DNA of 64,000 bases from Niveispirillum sp048066115. GTDB lineage: Bacteria > Pseudomonadota > Alphaproteobacteria > Azospirillales > Azospirillaceae. The position numbers were made by a program, and so were the translations under genes. The notes beneath the pieces were generated by a model. That model worked only from the letters and a program-made list of their open reading frames with translations, did not search any database and was not told the DNA's origin. Below, piece after piece: positions 1 through 7,993 of the stretch (positions are counted from its first letter, which is position 1; every line of letters begins with the position of its first letter). The stretch spans positions 1-64,000 of the forward strand of contig NZ_JBLTYX010000005.1 in NCBI RefSeq assembly GCF_048066115.1, in the 5' to 3' direction.

Positions 1-55
1 GGGCGCCGGAACACCGGATCGTCTGACCGGTTCCATGGTTTCCGATTGACTGGAT

Positions 56-85
56 GGCGGCCGCAATGGAGCGGCCGCCTTTTTT
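56..85 (+). terminator. Rho-independent terminator of an upstream off-window gene
   Basis: A perfect 9-bp GC stem (56-64 with 71-79) with a 6-nt loop is followed directly by six T residues at 80-85. This is a textbook intrinsic terminator for a plus-strand gene that ends before the window. Confidence 0.85.
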
Positions 86-300
86 GTGCCTTGAAGATAT
101 AAAAATGCGCAGGCAGCCATAAAATCATGCAGAAGCTTCCACGCCTATGCGAAATCGTATACGGCCTTAACGGAAAGGTTGGGCGTTAAAGCAATTCGCT
201 TAATTAATTATTATGTTTTGCGCTGCAGCATTGTCCGATCACCTTCGGCCCATCCCATGAAGTCCGCCTCTGGCGGATTTTCCATTTGGATACGCAGATC
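86..300. other. AT-rich intergenic region upstream of the chemoreceptor gene
   Basis: No gene is visible here. Positions about 100-220 are clearly more AT-rich than the surroundings, with a TTAATTAATTATTAT stretch near 200, and probably hold the promoter of the following chemoreceptor gene. I could not recognise a convincing sigma-70 or flagellar sigma-28 promoter. Confidence 0.5.
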
Positions 301-2274
301 ATGATCCGGCTTCATCTCAGCCTTTCGGCCCGTATTGTTGTTCTTTCCATCCTGTCCATGGCTTTGCTGGCGGCGACATTGCTGCTGGTCAGCCATCGGC
401 TGGTGGATGATTACGCACGGGCCGCAGGGGCCGAACAGCAGGATCAGGCCATGCGCGTCGCCTGGCAGGTGCTGCAAGGGGTGGGTGCCCCCTATCGCCG
501 CGACGGCAATGTGCTTTACGCCGGGGACAAGGCCCTGAACGGCTTTTTCGAGCCGGTGGACAATGTCAGCCGCATCGCCGGCAGCACCGCCACCATCTTC
601 GTGATCGACAAGGGCGAGGCCACGCGCATCGCCACCAATGTGAAGAAGCCGGACGGCAGCCGCGCCGTGGGCACCAATCTGGCCCGCAACCCGGCCTATG
701 AGGCTGTCGTCAATCAGGCGAAGACCTATCGCGGCGAGGCGGAGGTCCTGGGCGTCACCTATCTGACCGCCTATGACCCGATCAAGGACGCACAGGGTAC
801 CGTCATCGGCGTGCTTTACACGGGCGTGGAAAAGGCGCGCTTCATGGCACCGGTGGAGGCGCTGAAGCGTACCCTGCTGCTGATCTCCGTCGGTATCGCT
901 GTCCTGTTGGGTGCTGTCTGCTGGTGGCTGATGCGCCGCTGGGCCGGCCGGCCGCTGCTGGCCCTGTCCGACCTGCTGGAGAAGCTGGCGGGGGGTGATG
1001 CCGACGCCGTGCCGCCGGAAGCCGGCAACCGCCAGGACGAGATCGGCCGCATGCAGCGCGCCGCCCTGGATTTGCGCACCGCCGTGGTCGAGGCTTTCCG
1101 CCTGAAGCAGGTGGTGGATGACATGCCGCTGAATGTCATGCTGGCCGACGCGTCCAAGGATTTCACCATCGTCTATGCCAACAACGCCACGATGGAAGCC
1201 CTGCCGACACTGTCCGCATCGCTGCCGGGCAACATCACCGATCCGGTCGGCCGCCATCTCAACATCTTCCAGGCCGACCGGGGTGAGATCGGCCAGGTCG
1301 TTACCCGGCCGGAACAGCTGCCATGGCGCGGCCAGATGCAGCTGGGTACCGAATGGCTGGATATCCGCATCGCCGCCGTCCGCGACAATCGCGGCCGCTA
1401 TCTGGGCCCGATGCTGACCTGGAGCCTGATCACCGCCCAGCGCCGTCTGGCCGACACGTTCGAGGCGGATGTACGCGCACTCGCCACCCGCCTGGGCAAG
1501 GCATCACAGGATATGCTGGACGCGTCCGACGCCATGCGCCACACGGCGGAGGATTCCGGCGCCAAGTCCCGCCATGTCGCCACGATGGTGGAACGGGCCA
1601 CGGCCAGCGTGCAGACCATGGCCGCCGCGGCGGAGGAACTGGCCGCCAGCGTGGCCGAGGTCGACCGTCAGGTGGGCCAGTCCGCCACCATTGCCGGCCG
1701 CGCCCGCCAGGAAGCCGACGAGACCGGCCGTTCCATGGCCGAACTGGCCGAAGCCGCCGGCCGCATCGGCAAGGTGGTGGAACTGATCAACGCCATTGCC
1801 AGCCAGACCAACCTGCTGGCCCTGAACGCCACGATCGAGGCGGCGCGGGCAGGGGATGCCGGCAAGGGTTTCGCCGTTGTCGCTTCGGAAGTGAAGGCAC
1901 TGGCCGGCCAGACCGCCAAGGCCACCGAAGAGATCAGCACCCAGATCGGCGCCATCCAGGTCCGCACCGAAAAGGGCGTGGAGGCCATGAACCGGATCGG
2001 CGCCACCATCCGCGAGATCAGCGAAGTGTCGGAAATGATCCTGGCCGCCGTGTCCCAGCAGGGCCAGGCCACGCATGAGATCGCCCGCAGCGCGTCAGAT
2101 GCCGCCCGCAGCACGCAGGAAGTGGCGGACACCATCACTGGCGTGACCCAGGCGGCGGGTGAGACCGGCGGTGCCGCCACCCAGGTGGGCGCCACGGCCG
2201 GTGCCCTGGACAGCGATGCCGACCAGCTGGGGCAGGCCATCGACGGCTTCCTGACCCGCCTGCGCGCAGCGTGA
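301..2274 (+). CDS. Methyl-accepting chemotaxis protein with Cache sensor and PAS-like domain
   Basis: This is a 657-residue inner-membrane chemoreceptor that should signal to CheA/CheW. One membrane segment lies at about residues 7-29, followed by a periplasmic Cache_3/Cache_2-type sensor (about 35-180), a second membrane segment (187-210), a HAMP region, a PAS-like segment (about 268-385) and the long helical signalling domain. The conserved hairpin tip (IASQTNLLALNATIEAARAG) lies at about residues 497-516. I chose the ATG at 301; a TTG at 286 would add five residues and neither has a clear ribosome-binding site. It stands alone with no che genes nearby, so its ligand is unknown. It is followed immediately by a copy of the dispersed hairpin repeat. 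Confidence 0.93.
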   Translation: MIRLHLSLSARIVVLSILSMALLAATLLLVSHRLVDDYARAAGAEQQDQAMRVAWQVLQGVGAPYRRDGNVLYAGDKALNGFFEPVDNVSRIAGSTATIFVIDKGEATRIATNVKKPDGSRAVGTNLARNPAYEAVVNQAKTYRGEAEVLGVTYLTAYDPIKDAQGTVIGVLYTGVEKARFMAPVEALKRTLLLISVGIAVLLGAVCWWLMRRWAGRPLLALSDLLEKLAGGDADAVPPEAGNRQDEIGRMQRAALDLRTAVVEAFRLKQVVDDMPLNVMLADASKDFTIVYANNATMEALPTLSASLPGNITDPVGRHLNIFQADRGEIGQVVTRPEQLPWRGQMQLGTEWLDIRIAAVRDNRGRYLGPMLTWSLITAQRRLADTFEADVRALATRLGKASQDMLDASDAMRHTAEDSGAKSRHVATMVERATASVQTMAAAAEELAASVAEVDRQVGQSATIAGRARQEADETGRSMAELAEAAGRIGKVVELINAIASQTNLLALNATIEAARAGDAGKGFAVVASEVKALAGQTAKATEEISTQIGAIQVRTEKGVEAMNRIGATIREISEVSEMILAAVSQQGQATHEIARSASDAARSTQEVADTITGVTQAAGETGGAATQVGATAGALDSDADQLGQAIDGFLTRLRAA

Positions 2275-2279
2275 TTTTT

Positions 2280-2356
2280 GTTCCCTCAGGCGCCGGGCGC
2301 CGCCATCCGGCGGCTTGGCTCGCGCGCCACTTGGCGCAGGCCGGCGGTCGCCGGCC
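2280..2356 (-). repeat. Dispersed multi-hairpin intergenic repeat, copy 1
   Basis: Reverse-orientation copy of the 12-member family. It starts with GTTCCCTCAGG five bases after the chemoreceptor stop codon. Hairpins are GCCGCC/GGCGGC, GCGCCA/TGGCGC and CCGGCG/CGCCGG, separated by the TTGGCT linker. A second, degenerate fragment (TCTCAAGCGCCGGGC...) follows at about 2369-2395. Confidence 0.8.
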
Positions 2357-2460
2357 AGTGTCCTTGTTTTCTCAAGCGCCGGGCAGCCGCCGGCCTTGAC
2401 GTGTCTCCGGGCCGTTCGTGCGCGGTTAACAAAATCTTCCGCCTTCCCCCGGCTTCGATC

Positions 2461-2466
2461 TATAAT
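2461..2466 (+). promoter_or_regulatory. Possible -10 box (TATAAT) for the coiled-coil gene pair
   Basis: A perfect TATAAT lies 40 bases before the ATG at 2506. A matching -35 hexamer at 17-18 bp spacing is weak (TTCCGC at 2437), so this is only a candidate. Confidence 0.35.
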
Positions 2467-2505
2467 CGTGCCGGTGGCCGGGATGGTCGCCGGAGACCGT
2501 CAAGC

Positions 2506-3135
2506 ATGCTCGAAAAACTGACCGAAGCCGTGATCGCCTTTTTCGTGATCTCCGGCATCGCCTATCTGTTGGGTTCCGGTATCGCCAGTGCCGCGGAAAG
2601 TGCGGTTCGCAACCGGCAGCAGGGTGCGGGCCTGGACGGGCGCATGCAGAAGCTGAACATCCTGGCCCAGCGTCTGCAAGCGCGGAAGGACAAGATGCTG
2701 CCCAAGCTGGTGAAGCTGGATGCCGAGGTGAAGTCGGCCCGCCGCCGCCACTACATGGTCAACAAGAAGATCATGGACCTGAAGGTCGCCCGCTCGCAGC
2801 TGATGCGCGCGCTGGGGGAGGAGGAGGCATTCCTGCGGGCTGAACGGCCGGCCCGCAAGTTCGTTGCCCAGATCGTGAATCGCCATGTGCAGCGGGCCCA
2901 GATGGAGCAGAAGGAACATCCCTTCCTGTCGCGCGGCTGGTCGCGCACGCAGCAGGCCGTGATCTGGGCCCCCACCATCGGCGATGCCAAGATCCTGGCG
3001 GAGAAGGCGTTCCCGCCCGCCACCGGCTTTTTCATCGCCGAGATATCCGAACCGCATAGCGGCGGGGAAGAGGATTTGACGGCGCTGGAAAGTGCGGAAC
3101 TGCATGCCGCCGCGCAGGAACGGGGGCTCACCTGA
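2506..3135 (+). CDS. Membrane-anchored coiled-coil protein of unknown function
   Basis: This 209-residue protein has a single hydrophobic segment at residues about 8-28 and then a long charged helical region (about 35-135, rich in K, R, E, A and L) that looks like a coiled coil. The C-terminal part contains an IWAP...A..LAEKAF pattern. I do not recognise the family. The ATG at 2506 was chosen over upstream in-frame codons because the upstream part is repeat-derived sequence. Its stop codon overlaps the ATG of the next gene, so the two are probably co-translated. The downstream partner has the same layout (see findings). Confidence 0.7.
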   Translation: MLEKLTEAVIAFFVISGIAYLLGSGIASAAESAVRNRQQGAGLDGRMQKLNILAQRLQARKDKMLPKLVKLDAEVKSARRRHYMVNKKIMDLKVARSQLMRALGEEEAFLRAERPARKFVAQIVNRHVQRAQMEQKEHPFLSRGWSRTQQAVIWAPTIGDAKILAEKAFPPATGFFIAEISEPHSGGEEDLTALESAELHAAAQERGLT

Positions 3136-3683
3136 TGCTGGCCAATCTCTTCGACAGTCTGCCACTGTGGTTCGGCGTCCTGGGCGGTGGGGTCGTGGCC
3201 CTGCAGATGACCGCCCATACCCGCAAGCGCATGCACCGCGCCCGCAAGATGCATGAGGGTCAGCAGAGCCGGGTGGGCAATGCCAGCAAGGCCGTGCGCG
3301 AACGGGCGGCCGCGACCCTGGCGCTGCGGCGCGAGGAGCGGCAGATGCAGGAGGAGTTGGCCCGCCTGAACGGCCAGATCGACGAGGGCGAGGTCCAGGC
3401 CGAGCATGACAAGGCCGCCGAGACCCAGATCTATGTGTTCGATGAGCGCAAGAATGTCGGCGACATGGCCTTCGTCATGGCCATCAGCCATCCCGACTTC
3501 AACAGCCTAGCCCGCAACGCGCCCGAAGAGGTAACACAGTCCTGGAAATCCGGCCGGCGCTACATGGTCTGGGCGGCCAGTGAGAAGATGGCCATGGCCA
3601 AGGCCGGCATGCGGTTCAACCAGGACAAGGGCTATCGCGTCGGCATGCCCGCCCCGTTCGAGGGCGATCCGGAGGCCTTTTGA
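3135..3683 (+). CDS. Membrane-anchored coiled-coil protein, partner of the preceding gene
   Basis: This 182-residue protein has an N-terminal hydrophobic segment (about 7-27), a basic stretch and a helical, probably coiled-coil, region (about 30-95). The C-terminal region contains MVWAASEKMAMAKAG followed by a GYRVG motif, resembling the IWAP...LAEKAF...GFFIA region of the preceding protein. The two genes overlap by one base (TGATG), a strong sign of translational coupling. Function is unknown. The likely picture is two related membrane-tethered proteins acting together, which is inference. Confidence 0.7.
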   Translation: MLANLFDSLPLWFGVLGGGVVALQMTAHTRKRMHRARKMHEGQQSRVGNASKAVRERAAATLALRREERQMQEELARLNGQIDEGEVQAEHDKAAETQIYVFDERKNVGDMAFVMAISHPDFNSLARNAPEEVTQSWKSGRRYMVWAASEKMAMAKAGMRFNQDKGYRVGMPAPFEGDPEAF

Positions 3684-3866
3684 ACAGGCTGCGCAATGTA
3701 ACGCGGTTACAGAAATCGATACAGGATCGATTTACCGTTACAACATGACCACGCATCGTCAAAATCGGTAACCATCACGGATTTATCGCGGTTGCGGGCT
3801 TGTGGGCGGTGGTGGGCATGCTATCAATCGCAGGCAGACCCTCACGCTTCGGCCGGAGAGAACCCC

Positions 3867-5510
3867 ATGTCCGCCCTGACCCGTTCCCCCGCATGGCAGG
3901 CCCTGGCCGCCCACCGCAGCGCCCTGGAAGGCACCGCGATGCGCGATCTGTTCGCCACCGATCCCGGCCGCTTCGACCGCTATCGCATCACTGTCGAGGG
4001 CATGCTGCTGGATTATGCCAAGAACCGGGTGACGGACGAGACGCTGTCGCTGCTGACCGGTCTGGCCCGGCAGCAGAAGCTGGAAGAGATGCGCGACGCC
4101 ATGTTCGCCGGCCAGCGCATCAACATCACCGAGGATCGCGCCGTCCTGCATGTGGCCCTGCGCAACCGCATCGACCGCCCCATCCTGGTGGACGGACAGG
4201 ATGTGATGACGGGCGTGCATGAGGTGCTGGCCCGGCTCTATTCCTTCTGCCACAAGGTGCGCGACGGCGAATGGCGCGGCCATGACGGGCAGCCGATCAC
4301 CGACATCGTCAATATCGGCATCGGCGGGTCCGACCTGGGTCCGGTGATGGTGACCCAGGCACTGACGCCCTGGCACCACCCGCATCTCCAGGCGCATTTC
4401 GTCTCCAACGTCGATGGCACGCATATCGCCGAGGTGCTGCGCCGCGTCGATCCGGCCACCACCCTGTTCATCATCGCGTCCAAGACCTTCACGACACAGG
4501 AAACGCTGGCCAACGCCCACACGGCGCGCGACTGGTTCCTGGCCAACGGTGGGGACGAGGCCGGGGTAGCCAGGCATTTCGTGGCCGTGTCCACCAATGC
4601 TGTGGAAGTGTCGAAGTTCGGCATTGATACCGACAACATGTTCGGCTTCTGGGATTGGGTTGGCGGACGCTACAGCCTGTGGTCCTCCATCGGCCTGCCC
4701 ATCGCGCTGATGGTGGGGCCGGAGAAGTTCGGGGAACTGCTGGCCGGCGCCCATGCCATGGACGAGCATTTCCGCACCGCTCCGCTGGCGCAGAACATGC
4801 CGGTGATCATGGGCCTGCTGGGCGTGTGGTACGGCAATTTCTGGGGATCGGCGGCCCATGCCGTCCTGCCCTATGACCAATATCTGGCCCGCCTGCCGGC
4901 CTATCTCCAGCAGCTGGACATGGAGAGCAACGGCAAGTCGGTCGATCGCGACGGCAACGAAGTGGATTACGCCACCGGCCCCATCATCTTCGGTGAGCCG
5001 GGCACCAACGGCCAGCACGCCTTCTACCAGCTGATCCACCAGGGCACGCACCTGATCCCCTGCGATTTCATCGCGCCGGTCAACAGCCAGAACCCGACCG
5101 GCCGGCACCATGCCATGCTGCTGTCCAACACGCTGGCCCAGACCGAAGCCCTGATGCGCGGCAAGAACGCAACCGAAGTGCGGGCGGAGCTGGAGAAGGA
5201 GGGCAAGGCGGGTGCCGCCCTGGACGCCCTGGCCCCGCACAAGGTGTTCACCGGTAACCGGCCGACCAATACGATCCTGGTCGACCAGCTGGACCCGTAC
5301 CGCCTGGGCATGCTGGTGGCGCTCTATGAGCACAAGGTGTTCGTGCAGGGCATCGTCTGGAACATCAACAGCTTCGACCAGTGGGGTGTGGAGCTGGGCA
5401 AGCAGCTGGCCAAGGTCATTCTGCCGGAACTGGAAGGCGAGGCCCCCAAACCGCACGATGCCAGCACGGCCGGACTGGTCGGCATCGTGAATGCGGGCAA
5501 GGTGGGGTGA
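3867..5510 (+). CDS. pgi: Glucose-6-phosphate isomerase
   Basis: A cytoplasmic enzyme interconverting glucose 6-phosphate and fructose 6-phosphate in glycolysis and gluconeogenesis. The 547-residue length is normal for the family. Recognisable signatures include VNIGIGGSDLGP, SKTFTTQETL, the FWDWVGGRYSLWS region, the GEPGTNGQHAFYQLIHQG signature and the KVFVQGIVWNINSFDQWGVELGK block near the C-terminus. The start is the ATG at 3867, preceded by GGAGAG at 3855-3860; upstream in-frame codons lack homology. It is a single-gene unit followed by a strong hairpin. Confidence 0.97.
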   Translation: MSALTRSPAWQALAAHRSALEGTAMRDLFATDPGRFDRYRITVEGMLLDYAKNRVTDETLSLLTGLARQQKLEEMRDAMFAGQRINITEDRAVLHVALRNRIDRPILVDGQDVMTGVHEVLARLYSFCHKVRDGEWRGHDGQPITDIVNIGIGGSDLGPVMVTQALTPWHHPHLQAHFVSNVDGTHIAEVLRRVDPATTLFIIASKTFTTQETLANAHTARDWFLANGGDEAGVARHFVAVSTNAVEVSKFGIDTDNMFGFWDWVGGRYSLWSSIGLPIALMVGPEKFGELLAGAHAMDEHFRTAPLAQNMPVIMGLLGVWYGNFWGSAAHAVLPYDQYLARLPAYLQQLDMESNGKSVDRDGNEVDYATGPIIFGEPGTNGQHAFYQLIHQGTHLIPCDFIAPVNSQNPTGRHHAMLLSNTLAQTEALMRGKNATEVRAELEKEGKAGAALDALAPHKVFTGNRPTNTILVDQLDPYRLGMLVALYEHKVFVQGIVWNINSFDQWGVELGKQLAKVILPELEGEAPKPHDASTAGLVGIVNAGKVG

Positions 5511-5526
5511 TACCAGTGGCATGAGG

Positions 5527-5573
5527 CGTGCCGCCGGCTGGACAGGGACGATCCTTGCCCGGCCGGCGGCACG
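5527..5573. terminator. Hairpin between convergent pgi and the repeat-protein gene
   Basis: Perfect 12-bp GC-rich arms at 5527-5538 and 5562-5573 around a 23-nt loop. There is no T-run. It lies between two converging genes and could end transcription from both sides. Confidence 0.55.
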
Positions 5574-5583
5574 GGAAGCCTGA

Positions 5584-6864
5584 TTATTCCAGCGCATCAC
5601 CGGCGAGGATCAGGCTCACGATCGCCGGATTGGAGCTGTTGTAGGAAACGCTGTGCTGCGAGGGTGCGTTGCTGATGACCTCCACTTCATATGTATCGCC
5701 AGTCGCATCCGTGCTGGTGATATGAAGTGATCCGACAATCTTGAAGGCACCCGCATAGGCATTGATCTGGTACTTGTAGATGACACCATTGATCTGGGTG
5801 ACACGGTAATTGATCAGTGAGGCCCCGTCCTGGCTGTTCGGGTTGTACCAGAGCGTCAGGTTGGTGGCGCCGTTGACGGACATGAGTGTGCCATCGGGGG
5901 AAAGTTTCCCCCCGCCCGCCGACATCATCTGGTTGGGGGCGAACGGGTTGGGCTGGTAGCCGCCGACCGCGACATTGAACGCCCCTCGGCGCGCCGTGCC
6001 GCCGCCCGCCAGGATGGCCACCGTCAGCGGGTTGACGTCCAGCTTCTCCCATCCGGAAATGGGCGGCGAGGTATAGATCCAGATCGATCCGTCATTATGC
6101 AACTGATAGACGGAGCCGCCGCCGGCGGTGATCGAAACCACGATCGGGTTGTTATCGATCTCCAGCCAGCTGCTGGAGGCACCGGGTGTATATTGCCAGA
6201 TGCTTCCATTCTGTGCGTAGAGCGGCCCCTTGTTGATGTTCTGCAACTGATAGAGCTGCCCGTTCGACTGGTCGACCGCGATCCCCACGCTGCTGATGGA
6301 CGTGCCGCTCTGGATGGTGGCCCAGCTGGTGGAACCGGGCCCGCCATTCACCATCACGTCGCCGGTGCCCGTCAGGATATGAACCAGTCCTGACCCGGCC
6401 GTCACCGCGAATGCCGGATTGTCCGGGTTCAGCTTGGTCCAGCCGGTCAGCGGCGTTCCATCATACAGCCAGACACTGCCATCATTGTGCTGCTGATACA
6501 GATTGCCGTTCGATTGATCGACGGTGATGACGACGGTCAGCGGGTTCGTGTCGATCACGGTCCAGCCGGTACCGTTATAGGACAAGATCATGCCAGTGGT
6601 TTGCAGCTGGTAGAGCCCGCCCTTGCCGGCGGTGATGGCAACAGCACCGTTGCTGGCCAGCTGCTTCCAGCCGGTCAGGGGTGTCCCCTCGTAAATGGAA
6701 ATCGTGCCGTCATTGCCCAGCTGGTACAGCGCCCCGCTGGACTCATCGGTGGCGATCTGCACCGTCTGCGGATTGTCGCCTAGCTTCGTCCATCCGGTGA
6801 TGGCCGGACCCACATATCCCCAGATCGAACCGTCACTATGCAGCTGATAAAGGTTATAAGTCAT
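5584..6864 (-). CDS. Seven-repeat, tectonin/tachylectin-like beta-propeller protein
   Basis: This 426-residue protein has seven tandem repeats of about 38-45 residues covering about residues 5-290. Each opens with LYQL or a variant, then NDGSIW, a short strand, TGW and a hydrophobic strand. This period and motif resemble the propeller blades of tectonin or tachylectin-type lectins. The last 135 residues form a separate, repeat-free, beta-rich region. No signal peptide or membrane segment is visible, so it is either cytoplasmic or exported by an unconventional route. Base composition is less GC-rich than its neighbours and the upstream region is AT-rich, so horizontal transfer is possible. A sugar-binding role is inference from the fold type only. 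Confidence 0.75.
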   Translation of the reverse strand: MTYNLYQLHSDGSIWGYVGPAITGWTKLGDNPQTVQIATDESSGALYQLGNDGTISIYEGTPLTGWKQLASNGAVAITAGKGGLYQLQTTGMILSYNGTGWTVIDTNPLTVVITVDQSNGNLYQQHNDGSVWLYDGTPLTGWTKLNPDNPAFAVTAGSGLVHILTGTGDVMVNGGPGSTSWATIQSGTSISSVGIAVDQSNGQLYQLQNINKGPLYAQNGSIWQYTPGASSSWLEIDNNPIVVSITAGGGSVYQLHNDGSIWIYTSPPISGWEKLDVNPLTVAILAGGGTARRGAFNVAVGGYQPNPFAPNQMMSAGGGKLSPDGTLMSVNGATNLTLWYNPNSQDGASLINYRVTQINGVIYKYQINAYAGAFKIVGSLHITSTDATGDTYEVEVISNAPSQHSVSYNSSNPAIVSLILAGDALE

Positions 6865-6873
6865 GACACCACC

Positions 6874-6947
6874 TAAAGTTTATAAGCGGATAGGCTGCTA
6901 TGCTTTGTAAAGTTTATGCGTCTTGTCAATAAAACAATCTAAAGTTT
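6874..6947. promoter_or_regulatory. Three direct TAAAGTTT repeats upstream of the repeat-protein gene
   Basis: TAAAGTTT occurs at 6874-6881, 6908-6915 and 6940-6947, spaced 34 and 32 bp, about three helical turns. A minus-strand TTGACA lies at 6924-6929 between copies two and three. The arrangement looks like regulator sites around the promoter of the minus-strand gene starting at 6864. Confidence 0.45.
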
Positions 6948-7050
6948 TCAATAAATGTAGGCTCCCCTCCGTACGCCCCCCGTCAGCGCCATCTTTCCGC
7001 CGCGCCCGTCTGTCACAAAGCCGCCTCCCTCTTTCCCGACCGGTCCGCCC

Positions 7051-7929
7051 ATGCTGAAACCCCACCCGCCCAGCGGCACAAGCGACTGGCCCCTGCTATC
7101 CCGGTTCATCACGCGCGAGGCGGCACTGGGGGATGCCGCCAAGGCGCGGGGACCATGGGTCGCCGGGCTTTATGAATTCCTGCGTTTCGGGGTGAAGCAG
7201 GCCTGGGCCTGTCTTTATGGCGGGCTGATGCTGGCGTTGCTGCTGGCCACATACATGTTCTATCCGCGCGACGCGGCTTTGCCCCGGTATGATTTCCTGA
7301 CCATCGCGGCGCTGGCGCTGCAGGTGGCGCTGATCCGGTTCAGGCTGGAGACCAGGGACGAGGCGCTGGTCATCCTGATCTTCCATCTGGTCGGCACCGG
7401 CATGGAAATCTTCAAGACCACCATGGGCTCCTGGGTCTATCCGGAGGACAGTTTACTGCGGATCGGCGGTGTGCCGCTGTTCACCGGCTTCATGTATGCC
7501 GCCGTCGGCTCCTACATCGCCCGGGCCTGGCGCCTGTTCGATTTCCGCTTCAGCCACCATCCGCCGCTATGGGCCGTTCTGGCATTTGCCGCCGCCATCT
7601 ATGCGAACTTCTTCCTGCATCATTTCTGGTGGGATTTGCGCTGGGGCCTGTTCGCGCTGGCGGGGCTGATCTTCGGGCGCTGCTGGATCTATTTCCGGGT
7701 GTGGGAGCAGGACCGGCGCATGCCGCTGCTGGTCGGGTTCGCCCTGGTGGCCCTGTTCATCTGGTTCGCGGAAAACCTGGGCACCTTTGCCGGCGCCTGG
7801 ATCTATCCCAGCCAGAAACAGGGATGGGCGATGGTATCCTTCGCGAAGTTCGGATCCTGGTTCCTGCTGATGCTTATCTCATACGCCCTGGTGGCCCTGG
7901 TCCGGCGGCCCGCCGACAGGCAGGTGTGA
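7051..7929 (+). CDS. DUF817 family integral membrane protein
   Basis: A 292-residue inner-membrane protein with about seven to eight hydrophobic segments spread through the whole length. The block GTGMEIFKTTMGSWVYPE (about residues 112-130) and a second block ENLGTFAGAWIYPSQ near residue 245 are characteristic of DUF817 proteins, whose function is unknown. The start ATG at 7051 has no strong Shine-Dalgarno sequence. It is divergent from the repeat-protein gene and followed 64 bases later by the pentapeptide-repeat gene, so a shared transcript is possible. Confidence 0.85.
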   Translation: MLKPHPPSGTSDWPLLSRFITREAALGDAAKARGPWVAGLYEFLRFGVKQAWACLYGGLMLALLLATYMFYPRDAALPRYDFLTIAALALQVALIRFRLETRDEALVILIFHLVGTGMEIFKTTMGSWVYPEDSLLRIGGVPLFTGFMYAAVGSYIARAWRLFDFRFSHHPPLWAVLAFAAAIYANFFLHHFWWDLRWGLFALAGLIFGRCWIYFRVWEQDRRMPLLVGFALVALFIWFAENLGTFAGAWIYPSQKQGWAMVSFAKFGSWFLLMLISYALVALVRRPADRQV

Positions 7930-7993
7930 CAAAGCCAAGCCGCACCCCGGATTCACTATTCCTTTGCAACGACCGGCACAGAATGGCTCATGA

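Noticed and set aside
3783..5600. Minus-strand open frame of about 605 codons opposite pgi
   Set aside because: It is a shadow of the GC-rich pgi coding strand; its translation is low-complexity (H, G, R, Q-rich) with no family pattern, while pgi is certain.
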